Positions 54,050 through 63,393 of a DNA stretch of 64,000 nucleotides are shown here, piece by piece. This stretch comes from Holdemania sp. Marseille-P2844 (GTDB lineage: Bacteria; Bacillota_I; Bacilli_A; Erysipelotrichales; Erysipelotrichaceae). How positions within the stretch are numbered: the first letter of the stretch is position 1; every line of letters begins with the position of its first letter. The stretch spans positions 124,001 through 188,000 of the forward strand of contig NZ_LT635452.1 in assembly GCF_900120005.1 (NCBI RefSeq), given 5' to 3'. The translations under genes and the position numbers were made by a program. The notes under the pieces are model-generated. The model ran no database searches and was not told where the DNA came from. It saw only the letters and a list, made by a program, of their open reading frames with translations.

Positions 54050-55026
54050 GTCGCATCGCTCACGCGGTGCGTGGATTGAAATTGTAATCCATCCGCCAGT
54101 TACGTCGCTGCATTGAGTCGCATCGCTCACGCGGTGCGTGGATTGAAATACTTCAAATAATGCCTGTGTACCCATAATCATCATGTCGCATCGCTCACGC
54201 GGTGCGTGGATTGAAATTTTTTACGCGTCGGGCAAATAACCGGACGGAAGTGTCGCATCGCTCACGCGGTGCGTGGATTGAAATATATTGGCGGATTTAC
54301 TATGGCTGACCCTGGATCGTCGCATCGCTCACGCGGTGCGTGGATTGAAATATTTTGGTTTTGATGAGGCTCCGGAAGTGGTTGCCGTCGCATCGCTCAC
54401 GCGGTGCGTGGATTGAAATCTGCCATTTCATTATCCTCTCTTTCTGCCCTTGCGTCGCATCGCTCACGCGGTGCGTGGATTGAAATGGCACGTTATTCGA
54501 CACATAGACAGTAAATCCAGTCGCATCGCTCACGCGGTGCGTGGATTGAAATGATGGTATGACCCGCGAAGAATGCGCCGAGATCGTCGCATCGCTCACG
54601 CGGTGCGTGGATTGAAATTATCCGGATACACCTATGACCTATCTTACCGTGGGTCGCATCGCTCACGCGGTGCGTGGATTGAAATGCTGGCGAATCTTGA
54701 GCAGGCGCAGGAAACCATGTCGCATCGCTCACGCGGTGCGTGGATTGAAATTGAATGGCCATAACGCCGCCGGTCTGCTGGACATCCGTCGCATCGCTCA
54801 CGCGGTGCGTGGATTGAAATTTCAGAAGTTGACAGCATTTATTATCAATCTGAATGTCGCATCGCTCACGCGGTGCGTGGATTGAAATATTCTTGAAAGT
54901 AAGCAAGGTGCAGAAACATCAAACGGTCGCATCGCTCACGCGGTGCGTGGATTGAAATTAGAAGTGTAGTATACACAGCCTCACCAGCACTAAGTCGCAT
55001 CGCTCACGCGGTGCGTGGATTGAAAT
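54050..55026 (+). CRISPR. CRISPR array 2 (type I-C), 15 repeats
   Basis: Fifteen identical 33-nt repeats, first at 54050 and last at 54994-55026, with fourteen spacers of 33-37 nt. The repeat begins GTCGCATCGCTCACGCGG and ends GTGGATTGAAAT, the well-known type I-C form. The seven-pair hairpin GCATCGC/GCGGTGC (4-nt loop) is the Cas5c processing site. The leader is on the left and the cas operon on the right. A possible degenerate sixteenth repeat follows at 55061. Confidence 0.98.
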
Positions 55027-55060
55027 CTCTTTCTTAAATTTATCCATAACCTTAAGACAT

Positions 55061-55086
55061 GTCCCACTGGCAGTGCGTGAATTTTT
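55061..55086 (+). repeat. Possible degenerate terminal repeat of array 2
   Basis: Exactly 34 nt after the last repeat the sequence restarts with GTC and ends GTGCGTGAATT, matching the two ends of the repeat (GTC...GTGCGTGGATT) with an internal loss of about 5 nt. Decayed terminal repeats are common at the trailer end. Confidence 0.45.
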
Positions 55087-55230
55087 GCCAATCGTTTTAT
55101 AACTATAATTTTATCTCAAGCAATGTATTGATTGTTATGGTATAACGCCGTTTTTTTGTTGTTAATCTAATTGATAGAAGTTGACTTTAGTTAAATCTTA
55201 TTTTCTGGTAGGAATAATTAGAAAATGGGA

Positions 55231-55236
55231 TATAAT
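55231..55236 (+). promoter_or_regulatory. -10 box of the cas operon
   Basis: TATAAT, 38 bp before the cas3 start, in the 247-bp gap between array 2 and cas3. No clear -35 was assigned. Confidence 0.45.
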
Positions 55237-55273
55237 ATAATTATTAAAGACTGTTGTATTAGGAGGTGTGTTT

Positions 55274-57802
55274 ATGTTATTAGCACACTGGGATGGGGAA
55301 GAACAACGAGCACAATCCTTAAAAGATCATAGTGAAAATGTAGCAAGAATGATGGAAGAAAATTGTTTTTCGCTTGGCCTTACATCAACTGGACGATTAA
55401 TAGGATTACTCCATGATGCAGGGAAAGCCAATCCTGTATTTCAGCAATATATGCTTGAAAATCAAACAGAGAAGAAAGGGAAAATTAATCATTCGGCAGC
55501 AGGTGCTCAGATACTAAGGAAACTATTTTTTGGTAAGGAATTTTGGACAATGCCGAAAAAACAGCAACAATTCAGAACACTTCTATTTCAGCTATGTTCC
55601 ATCGCGATATTAGGACATCATCGTGGATTGATGGATATATATGATCCAAATGGGAACTCTCCTTTTGAGCGGATGCTGAATGCTGAGGAAAACCAATCAG
55701 TTCATGATTCGTTTTTCAATGAATTAAATTGTAAAGAAGAGATAAATCAGCTTATTGAAAAAGCACAAAATGAAATAATTCAATTAAATACCCAAATAAA
55801 TATACTTGTAAAAGGACATTCCTTTGAAATAAATGATGATAAACCCAAAGAGGCGAAGTTAGAAGAAGGAATGTTCACCTATGGACTGATCGAACGTTTT
55901 CTTTTCAGTAGTTTAATAGATAGTGATCGTCTGGATACAGCTTGTTTTCTAGATAAGAAAAATATTCCGGTAGCAGAAAATAGGATAGAAATCTGGGCAG
56001 AACTTCAGGAGAGATTGAATAAAGAATTATTGGGTTTAGAAAAACTCAATCCATCACAAGCTTCTTCGACTTTAAATCAAATTCGCAAGCGAGTGAGCAA
56101 ATCATGCTTAAACGCAGGAAATTGGCCCTCAGGAATATATCGATTACAATCAATAACTGGATCCGGAAAGACCCTGGCAAGTCTCCGTCTCGCTTTGCAA
56201 CACGCTTGTAATTTTCCTGAAACAAAACATATTATTTATGTTATTCCTTTTCTGAGTATTTTATTGCAGAATTCACAAACTATTAAAGAAACACTCCATT
56301 TAGAAGAGCATTCGGACTGGATTCTTGAACATTACTCTGACTTTGAGAATGAGTTAATAAATGCATCAACAAATGATAATTTACAAAAACAGGAAGAACT
56401 TCAGGAATATGAATTGCGAACAGAGCGCTGGGATTCTCCAATAATTATTACGTCTTTGGTTCACTTTATGGATACATTTTTTTCCGCAAGGAAAAAAGAT
56501 GTACGCCGTCTTCATCAGTTAAGCAATTCCGTAATTATTTTTGATGAAATCCAATCTATACCGGACAACTGTATCGGAATGTTTAATAGTGCATTAAATA
56601 TGCTTGAACACTTAGCCGATGTGAAAGTTGTTTTATGTAGTGCTACGCCGCCGCTTTTGGAAAAAATAAAACATCCATTACAATGGTCGCAATACAAAGA
56701 TATCGACACGAATGATTCAAAAGATATGAAAAAAATTCATCGTGTTTTTGTTACAGATAAGACGGATGTACAAAATTGTTTCTCAGTTGAAAAGATTGCT
56801 GAACTTGCTTATGAAAAGCAGCAAGAACGATCTAATGCATTAACGATTATGAACACTGTATCCGGAGCTACTCGCGTATTTGAATGCTTAAAGAAGAAAT
56901 TTGAGCAAATTCCAGAGATGAATCGACCACTCTTAATTCTCTTGACAACAAATTTATGCCCGAATCACAAAAAAAGACGAATACAACAGATGATTAACGC
57001 TTTGAAAGAAAATATTCCAGTCTTGTGCGTGAGTACATCCTTGATTGAAGCCGGGGTGGATATCAGTTTTGATGTTGTTTTACGTGCCTGTTCAGGATTG
57101 GATTCATTAATTCAGGCCGCTGGAAGATGCAATCGACATGATCATAAAAAGCTAGGCGAACTCATTGTCTTTTATTCGTATGAAATTGATTTTATGCATG
57201 AATCAATCACTAAGAATACAACCATTTCACAGTTGACAAGAAAATTGATCTGCTCTCATTATGTATTAGATAAATTCAAGAAAGCTCCAGAAGATTTTGA
57301 AAATAATATATTATCAAATAAGGCTTTGGAAATGTATTATTCTCGATATTATAAAATTATTCAGGATCAAGTTGATTATCCTGTAACAAGCCAGGGTTTT
57401 ACATTATATGATCTGAATTCTTTCTGTTCTTGTTGGTGTACTGAAATTTCAAAGGCAAAGAAATCAGACGTAAACTGGATGATGCATCAAGCTTTTGAAA
57501 CGGCAGGAAGGTATTTTAAAGTGATTGAAGATTATTCAATTGGGGTTTTAGTCCCTTATGAAAAAGGGAGAGAACTGATTGAAGAATTGAATAGTGGAAA
57601 TATTAAATTCCAGCTAGATAATTTGCGAAAATTAAAACGTCAAGCTCAAAATTATAGTGTTAATCTGAATGAATCCTATATTCGGAAACATAAACAGAAT
57701 TTTAGTTATTTTGAAGCGGCTGATCTTTATTGCTTAAAAGAAGGCTGTTATGACGAAGAAAAAGGTGTGACTGATTTCGAAGCACAGTCATGGATTATTT
57801 GA
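55274..57802 (+). CDS. cas3: CRISPR-associated nuclease-helicase Cas3 (type I-C)
   Basis: 842 aa. The N-terminal HD nuclease domain has SLKDHSENVARMM, LLHDAGKANPVFQQYM and LGHHRG. The superfamily 2 helicase has Walker A ITGSGKTLASLRLAL, DEAD-box VIIFDEIQSIPDN, motif III VLCSATPP and motif VI LIQAAGRCNRHD. It is recruited to Cascade-marked DNA and degrades it from 3' to 5'. Nuclease and helicase are fused and all key motifs are present. The ATG at 55274 follows AGGAGG with 7-nt spacing. First gene of a seven-gene operon. Confidence 0.97.
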   Translation: MLLAHWDGEEQRAQSLKDHSENVARMMEENCFSLGLTSTGRLIGLLHDAGKANPVFQQYMLENQTEKKGKINHSAAGAQILRKLFFGKEFWTMPKKQQQFRTLLFQLCSIAILGHHRGLMDIYDPNGNSPFERMLNAEENQSVHDSFFNELNCKEEINQLIEKAQNEIIQLNTQINILVKGHSFEINDDKPKEAKLEEGMFTYGLIERFLFSSLIDSDRLDTACFLDKKNIPVAENRIEIWAELQERLNKELLGLEKLNPSQASSTLNQIRKRVSKSCLNAGNWPSGIYRLQSITGSGKTLASLRLALQHACNFPETKHIIYVIPFLSILLQNSQTIKETLHLEEHSDWILEHYSDFENELINASTNDNLQKQEELQEYELRTERWDSPIIITSLVHFMDTFFSARKKDVRRLHQLSNSVIIFDEIQSIPDNCIGMFNSALNMLEHLADVKVVLCSATPPLLEKIKHPLQWSQYKDIDTNDSKDMKKIHRVFVTDKTDVQNCFSVEKIAELAYEKQQERSNALTIMNTVSGATRVFECLKKKFEQIPEMNRPLLILLTTNLCPNHKKRRIQQMINALKENIPVLCVSTSLIEAGVDISFDVVLRACSGLDSLIQAAGRCNRHDHKKLGELIVFYSYEIDFMHESITKNTTISQLTRKLICSHYVLDKFKKAPEDFENNILSNKALEMYYSRYYKIIQDQVDYPVTSQGFTLYDLNSFCSCWCTEISKAKKSDVNWMMHQAFETAGRYFKVIEDYSIGVLVPYEKGRELIEELNSGNIKFQLDNLRKLKRQAQNYSVNLNESYIRKHKQNFSYFEAADLYCLKEGCYDEEKGVTDFEAQSWII

Positions 57803-57815
57803 AAGAGGTGAGAAA

Positions 57816-58514
57816 ATGCTTTATGACAATAAGATTTGTTTCCGTGTCTGGGGAAATGAAGCGCTGTTTACAGATCCACTTACCAAGGTGGGCGGAGAAA
57901 AATTCAGTTATCCTGTCCCGACGTATCAAGCTCTGAAAGGAATCACAGAAAGTATTTATTGGAAACCTACATTAATTTGGGTTATCGATCGTTGCCGGGT
58001 GATGAAAATCATTCAGACGCAGTCAAAAGGGATTCGGCCAATTCGATATTATTCCAACCAGAACGATTTATCGCTGTATACTTACCTTCATGATGTTGAA
58101 TATCAGGTTGAGGCTCATTTCATTTGGAATGAAAAACGAGCGGATTTAGCGCAGGATCGCAATGAACATAAGCATTATGATATCGCTAAAAGAATGGTTG
58201 CTCGCGGCGGCCGCCGAGATATTTTCTTAGGCACTAGAGAGTGCCAGGGTTATGTTGAAACTTGTACTTTTGGAGAAGGAACTTCACCTTATGATGAAGC
58301 TGAAGAGGTAGCTTTTGGTGTTATGTTTCATTCGTTTATCTATCCTTCTGAATCACAAGATGAAAACTTAAAATCCTGTTTCTGGATGCCGATTATGAAG
58401 AAAGGTGTGATCGAGTTTATTTCACCGCAGTCATGTACAATGATCCGGGAATTAGGGAAAATGTCGGAAAAGCAGTTTATTCCCGGCGTGAATATGACGA
58501 TGGAGGACAAGTGA
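57816..58514 (+). CDS. cas5c: Cas5c (Cas5d), crRNA-processing Cascade subunit
   Basis: 232 aa. In type I-C, which lacks Cas6, Cas5c cuts the repeat hairpin and stays on the 5' handle. The beginning KICFRVWGNEALFTDPLTKV is typical, followed by FSYPVPTYQALKGITESIYW. The catalytic Lys-His region is seen in RNEHKHYDIAKRM. TRECQGYVE and WMPIMKKGVIEF complete the family pattern. It lies 13 bp behind cas3 and 1 bp before cas8c. It probably processes both the 33/34-nt and 35-nt repeats because the hairpin foot and handle are identical. Confidence 0.95.
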   Translation: MLYDNKICFRVWGNEALFTDPLTKVGGEKFSYPVPTYQALKGITESIYWKPTLIWVIDRCRVMKIIQTQSKGIRPIRYYSNQNDLSLYTYLHDVEYQVEAHFIWNEKRADLAQDRNEHKHYDIAKRMVARGGRRDIFLGTRECQGYVETCTFGEGTSPYDEAEEVAFGVMFHSFIYPSESQDENLKSCFWMPIMKKGVIEFISPQSCTMIRELGKMSEKQFIPGVNMTMEDK

Positions 58515-58515
58515 C

Positions 58516-60393
58516 ATGGGATGGATACAAAACTTGTGTTCAGTTTATGATCAAAATCTCGAAGAAATAAAGGCAGAAACAAAAGGCCTTTTACCGATCG
58601 GGTACATAGAACAAGCAGCTCAGTTAGAAGTATGGATTGATCAAGGCTGTTTTGAATATGCGAGGGTTTTGCCTAAATCTGAATCCATGACACGAATCCC
58701 CTGTACTATTGAATCTTCCAGCCGGTCTGGTAAAAATCCAGCGCCTCATCCGTTATTTGATAAACTTAAATATATTGCGAAGGATTTTGATCAATATTCA
58801 GAAGAAGGCGGAAGTTATTCTCAGTATCGCTTATTTTTGGAAGCTTGGTGTAAATCCTCTTATGCGTATCCATTAGTGCGGGAATTATTTGAATACTTAG
58901 AAGCGGGGACTTTGATTCAGGATTTAGTTGAGGAAAAAATACTAGTCCTTGACGAACAAGGAAAACTAATTGAAAAATGGAAAGGTTTAGAAAACAAACC
59001 AGCGATTTTTCAAATAGTTACGGGAACTCAAGCCGATGCCTTTGTCAGATTTGTTGTCGATGGTGTTCAATTGTGGAAAGATCCCAATTTAGTGGAATCC
59101 TTTACTCATTTTTATCAGGATCAATTGAGGAAGAAGGAAAGAATTGATTTAGACTTAATCACAGGTCAACAGATGCCTGTAACTATGAGAATTCCGTCAA
59201 AAGTTAGAAATTCTGCGGATATGAGTAAATTGATTTCATCCAATGATTCTCAAGGTTTTACATATCGCGGTCGGTTTGTAAATCCGGAAGAATCGATGAG
59301 TATGGGGTACGAATCTTCCCAGAAGGCAATTAATGCACTAAAATGGTTAATTAATAAACAAGGCCGCACTTTTGGAGAAGCAGTATTTGTCAGCTGGGGG
59401 AGTAATATTACAAGTCTGATCGAGTTTAATGAAAGTGCTGATTTATTTGATCTTGATGAAAATCTGCCAGAGTTTCAGTTTGATACTTATGAAAAATTTT
59501 CTAAAGCTTTAAATCAAGCGATGAAAGGATATCTGTCAAAACCTTTGATTGCGAATGAAGAAGTTATGACATTGGGCTTGGAAGCTGCAACTCCGGGACG
59601 ACTTTCAATCATTTATTATCAACAAACCAGCAGTTCTCAGTTATTTAGAAATGTTTTATTTTGGCATAAGACGATAAGTTGGTATAAAACCCTATTTTAC
59701 AAACAAGCAGAAACAGGAAAGACGATTTCACGTCAAACCATAGGATCGCCGGACATGAATAAAATCATCAAGACATTATATGGTGAGTCAGTCAATCCTA
59801 AATTACTTGCATCTTCAGCAAAAAGACTGGTTAAATGTATTCAGGAAGGTCAGCCATTACCACGGGATTTCATGCAGAAAGCGGTCGTAAAAGCTTTAAA
59901 TCCTTATGGGAAAAGCGCAGATGAATACAATCAGATTTTAGAAGTCTGCTGCGCGGTGATCCGGAAATATTACATTGATGAAGCCAGAATAAATGGAAAA
60001 GAGGAGGAAATGCCTGTGAGAACAGATTTGGAATGCAAAGATATCAGTTATCTTTGTGGCCGCGCTTTGGCAGTAATGAATTTTATTGAAGACAAAGCAA
60101 AACCAGAGAATGAAAAGAAACGTGAAACGAATGCTATGCGGTATATGGGCCAATTTTCACGTTATCCGCAATCGACATTGATTAGTTTGCAAAGTAAACT
60201 TCAGCCCTATTTATTAAGATTAAAAACAGATTATTATGAATATCTTTTGAGTGATATTCTTTCTCAGATTGACCCAAAACGATTTGAAGACGCACCTTTA
60301 TCAGGTAAATTTGTTTTAGGTTTTCATGCCCAACTTCATGATTTAAAGTACGGTTATAAAAAAGATCAAGCTAAGGCTGAAAAGGAGGATTAA
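58516..60393 (+). CDS. cas8c: Cas8c (Csd1), large Cascade subunit
   Basis: 625 aa, full length for Csd1. Recognisable segments: GCFEYARVLPKSESMTRIPC, HPLFDKLKYIAKDFDQYSEE, NSADMSKLISSNDSQGFTYR, INALKWLINKQGRTFGEAVF and YMGQFSRYPQSTLISLQSKL. It recognises the PAM on target DNA; in type I-C an internal start can also supply the small subunit (Cas11c). A possible internal Cas11c start was not pinned down. Confidence 0.95.
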   Translation: MGWIQNLCSVYDQNLEEIKAETKGLLPIGYIEQAAQLEVWIDQGCFEYARVLPKSESMTRIPCTIESSSRSGKNPAPHPLFDKLKYIAKDFDQYSEEGGSYSQYRLFLEAWCKSSYAYPLVRELFEYLEAGTLIQDLVEEKILVLDEQGKLIEKWKGLENKPAIFQIVTGTQADAFVRFVVDGVQLWKDPNLVESFTHFYQDQLRKKERIDLDLITGQQMPVTMRIPSKVRNSADMSKLISSNDSQGFTYRGRFVNPEESMSMGYESSQKAINALKWLINKQGRTFGEAVFVSWGSNITSLIEFNESADLFDLDENLPEFQFDTYEKFSKALNQAMKGYLSKPLIANEEVMTLGLEAATPGRLSIIYYQQTSSSQLFRNVLFWHKTISWYKTLFYKQAETGKTISRQTIGSPDMNKIIKTLYGESVNPKLLASSAKRLVKCIQEGQPLPRDFMQKAVVKALNPYGKSADEYNQILEVCCAVIRKYYIDEARINGKEEEMPVRTDLECKDISYLCGRALAVMNFIEDKAKPENEKKRETNAMRYMGQFSRYPQSTLISLQSKLQPYLLRLKTDYYEYLLSDILSQIDPKRFEDAPLSGKFVLGFHAQLHDLKYGYKKDQAKAEKED

Positions 60394-60397
60394 GTGT

Positions 60398-61255
60398 ATG
60401 AGTTTAACGAACAAGATTGATTTTGCGGTTGTTTTTTCAGTAAAGAATGCCAATCCGAACGGAGATCCACTAAATGGTAATCGTCCGCGGACGACGATGG
60501 ATGGTCGTGGAGAAATCAGTGATGTTTGCTTGAAACGAAAAATCAGAAATCGGTTGATGGATCTGGGTGAAAATGTTTTTGTTCAAAGTGACGATAAGAA
60601 CTTAGATTCCTATCGAAGCTTGAAGGATCGGGCGGATGCTTGCGCGGCGTTTAAAAATGAAAAAGATAAAGAGAAAGCGGCCGCAGCAGCTTGTAAAGAG
60701 TGGTTTGATGTGAGAGCTTTTGGCCAGGTTTTCGCTTTTAAAAACGCAGGCGGAGCTAAAGGTGAAGGGGTTTCAATCGGCGTAAGAGGTCCAGTTTCAA
60801 TTCATCCAGCGATCAGTGTTGATCCGATTTTTGTGAATGAGATGCAGATTACCAAGAGCGTGAATAGTGTTACGGGTGATAAAAAATCTTCGGATACGAT
60901 GGGAACAAAGAATACGGTAGACTTTGGAATTTATGTGACTTATGGAAGTATTAATTGTCAGCTGGCGGAGAAAACTGGATTTAGTGAGAAGGATGCTGAA
61001 CAAATTAAACAATGCCTGATTACGTTGTTTGATAATGATTGTTCTTCGGCACGTCCTGACGGCAGCATGGAGGTTCTGGAAGTAATCTGGTGGAAACATA
61101 ATTGTCCATCGGGTCAGTATTCTTCAGCGAAGGTTCATCGTAGTTTAGAAGTACGAAGAAAAGAGAATGTGGAAATTGGCAGTAAAATTGAAGATTATGA
61201 AATTATCGTCCATGACCTTGAAGGACTGACTCCGGAAATTATCAGTGAGTTATAG
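60398..61255 (+). CDS. cas7c: Cas7c (Csd2), Cascade backbone subunit
   Basis: 285 aa. RRM-fold Cas7: IDFAVVFSVKNANPNGDPLN, NRPRTTMDGRGEISDVCLKR, VRAFGQVFAFK, VRGPVSIHPAISVDPIFVNE, MGTKNTVDFGIYVTYGSINC and EVIWWKHNCPSGQYSSAKVH. Several copies coat the crRNA spacer. The strong AAGGAGG site fits the need for many copies. Its end overlaps cas4 by 11 bp. Confidence 0.96.
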   Translation: MSLTNKIDFAVVFSVKNANPNGDPLNGNRPRTTMDGRGEISDVCLKRKIRNRLMDLGENVFVQSDDKNLDSYRSLKDRADACAAFKNEKDKEKAAAAACKEWFDVRAFGQVFAFKNAGGAKGEGVSIGVRGPVSIHPAISVDPIFVNEMQITKSVNSVTGDKKSSDTMGTKNTVDFGIYVTYGSINCQLAEKTGFSEKDAEQIKQCLITLFDNDCSSARPDGSMEVLEVIWWKHNCPSGQYSSAKVHRSLEVRRKENVEIGSKIEDYEIIVHDLEGLTPEIISEL

Positions 61256-61907
61256 CGAAGATCAGTATTTAAATTTAGCTGGCATCCAGCATTTCAGCTT
61301 TTGCCCTCGTCAATGGGCTTTGATTCATGTCGAACGGCTTTGGGAGGACAATTCACTTACTATTTTAGGTCAAATTGTTCATGAAAAAGCACATGATGAA
61401 AAACAGCTTGAAAAAAGAGGGAAAGTAATTATCACTCGGAATTTGCCTGTTTATTCAAAGACATTGGGAATAAATGGGTATTGTGATGTAGTGGAATTCC
61501 ATCAGGATGAAGATGGGGTTCCACTCATTCATTTTGATGGAAAGTATAAACCTATTCCTGTGGAATACAAAAAGGGACACAGTAAAACAATTGACGCTGA
61601 TCGGCTGCAGCTCTGCGCTCAAGCTATGTGTCTTGAAGAAATGTTGGTTTGCGAGGTTAATATTGGTTATTTATATTATGATGAAACAAGAAGAAGGGAA
61701 GAGGTCAGTTTATCTCAGGAATTACGCGATCAGGTAAAAACAGATTACAATATGATGCATCAGTATTTATCCAAAGGATTAACGCCAAGAGTAAGGAAAA
61801 GTAAAAAATGCCAATCTTGTTCTTTGAAAGAAATTTGTTTGCCAGGATTGACTGTGGAATCTGCGAAAGCTTATATAACAAGAAAACTGCATGAGGAAGA
61901 AGTATGA
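61245..61907 (+). CDS. cas4: Cas4 exonuclease (adaptation)
   Basis: 220 aa. RecB-type nuclease with the four-cysteine iron-sulphur ligands: FSFCPRQWALIH near the N-terminus and KKCQSCSLKEICLPG near the C-terminus. Catalytic motifs are HFDGKY and PVEYKKGHSK. It trims and orients prespacers with Cas1-Cas2, selecting those next to a PAM. The start is GTG, inside the end of cas7c; its stop overlaps the cas1 start. Confidence 0.95.
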   Translation: MSYSEDQYLNLAGIQHFSFCPRQWALIHVERLWEDNSLTILGQIVHEKAHDEKQLEKRGKVIITRNLPVYSKTLGINGYCDVVEFHQDEDGVPLIHFDGKYKPIPVEYKKGHSKTIDADRLQLCAQAMCLEEMLVCEVNIGYLYYDETRRREEVSLSQELRDQVKTDYNMMHQYLSKGLTPRVRKSKKCQSCSLKEICLPGLTVESAKAYITRKLHEEEV

Positions 61908-62935
61908 GAAAAATTGGAAATACGTTATATATAACGCTACCGGATGTTTATCTTTCTTTAGATGGTGAAAATGTTGTTATTTTGAATCAGCAAAAAGTGA
62001 TAAAACGAATTCCATTACATAATTTAAGCAGCATTGTCATGTTTAATTACCAGGGAATCAGTCCGGCATTGATGGGAAAATGTATGTCACAGAATATAAC
62101 GCTCAGTTTTCTTTCACCTGCAGGCTATTTTTTAGGCCGTGTCGTTGGAGAATATCAAGGTAATGTTTTACTTAGAAAAAAGCAAATACTTGTTTCCGAG
62201 AATAATCAGCAAAGTGTATTGATCGCGAAAAATATGATTTTAGCCAAAGTTTATAACAGTAAATGGATTCTTGAACGTGCTATTCGCGATTATCCGCTGC
62301 GAATTGATATTGAGAAAATGCGAGCAATTTCCAAACAATTGAGTGAAATACTCAATTCGATTGAGAAGGTGCAGAGTCATGACGAACTGCGTGGTTTTGA
62401 AGGCACGGCAGCGAAATTGTATTTTAGCAGTTTTGATGATTTGATTTTGCGCCAGAAAGAAGACTTTGTTTTTACCACAAGAACCCGGCGGCCTCCTTTA
62501 AATAAGGTGAATGCCCTGCTTTCTTTTGTTTATACTTTGTTGTCTCATGACTGTGCCTCGGCGTTGGAAAGTGTGGGGTTAGATTGTTATATTGGTTTCT
62601 TTCATATTGATCGACCCGGTCGAATGTCTTTGGCTTTGGATTTGATGGAAGAATTCCGCCCTTGCCTGGCAGATCGTTTTGTTTTGTCATTAATTAATCG
62701 TAAAGAGATAGATAGCTGTGATTTCTTTGATTATGAGAATGGCGCTGTTTATTTAAATGATGATGGAAGAAAAAAAGTAATCCAAGCCTGGCAGCTTAAG
62801 AAAAATGAAGAATTAACACATCCTTATTTGTCAGAAAAAATGAATTGGGGATTAGCTCCTTATCTGCAAGCTCAATTGTTATCGCGCTACTTAAGGGGAG
62901 ATTTAGATGCTTATCCGCCATTTATGTGGAAGTAG
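61904..62935 (+). CDS. cas1: Cas1 integrase (type I-C)
   Basis: 343 aa. Metal-binding residues are in LRGFEGTAAKLYF (Glu), VGLDCYIGFFHIDRPGRMSL (His) and ALDLMEEFRPCLADRFV (Glu/Asp). With Cas2 it inserts new spacers at the leader end. Four-base overlap with cas4. The protein has to use three leaders in this locus, which share two inverted repeats. Confidence 0.97.
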   Translation: MRKIGNTLYITLPDVYLSLDGENVVILNQQKVIKRIPLHNLSSIVMFNYQGISPALMGKCMSQNITLSFLSPAGYFLGRVVGEYQGNVLLRKKQILVSENNQQSVLIAKNMILAKVYNSKWILERAIRDYPLRIDIEKMRAISKQLSEILNSIEKVQSHDELRGFEGTAAKLYFSSFDDLILRQKEDFVFTTRTRRPPLNKVNALLSFVYTLLSHDCASALESVGLDCYIGFFHIDRPGRMSLALDLMEEFRPCLADRFVLSLINRKEIDSCDFFDYENGAVYLNDDGRKKVIQAWQLKKNEELTHPYLSEKMNWGLAPYLQAQLLSRYLRGDLDAYPPFMWK

Positions 62936-62944
62936 AGGCAGTTT

Positions 62945-63235
62945 ATGTTGGTTTTAATTACTTATGATGTGAATACGGAGACGAAAGCGGGGCGGACGCG
63001 TCTGCGGAAAGTTGCTAAGCAGTGTGTTAATTATGGTCAGCGAGTCCAGAACTCAGTTTTTGAATGTTCTTTGGATAATGCAAAATTAATAGAAGTGCAG
63101 CATTTGTTGGAGGGCTTGATTGATAAAAATGTTGATAGTTTGAGATTTTATATTCTCGGCAATAAATATAAAAATAAAGTAATTCACATAGGTGCAAAGC
63201 CAAGCTTTGATGTCAATGATCCACTTATCATTTGA
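62945..63235 (+). CDS. cas2: Cas2 (type I-C)
   Basis: 96 aa, ferredoxin-like fold. MLVLITYDVNTETKAGRTRL, then RKVAKQCVNYGQRVQNSVFE and ILGNKYKNKVIHIG are the standard Cas2 pattern. It forms the central dimer of the Cas1-Cas2 integrase. Last gene of the operon; leader 3 starts 11 bp after its stop. Confidence 0.97.
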   Translation: MLVLITYDVNTETKAGRTRLRKVAKQCVNYGQRVQNSVFECSLDNAKLIEVQHLLEGLIDKNVDSLRFYILGNKYKNKVIHIGAKPSFDVNDPLII

Positions 63236-63246
63236 ATAATAGTTTA

Positions 63247-63393
63247 GTGCGAACCTGAAGTAAACATAAAATGTCTGGAGTGTTCGCACTTAAAATCAGG
63301 CTAAGTTTAATGAAATATCACAAGTTAAATTTAATGAGTTAATTAAGTTCTTAAATAAGAAACTATATTCTATATTTTCGTTTCTTATTTGCG
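63247..63393 (+). promoter_or_regulatory. Leader of CRISPR array 3
   Basis: Distal inverted repeat GTGCGAAC (63247-63254) and GTTCGCAC (63282-63289), 27 nt apart. Proximal inverted repeat AAATAAGAAAC (63353-63363) and GTTTCTTATTT (63380-63390), 16 nt apart, ending 3 bp before repeat 1. The sequence between these elements differs from leaders 1 and 2. Confidence 0.82.
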
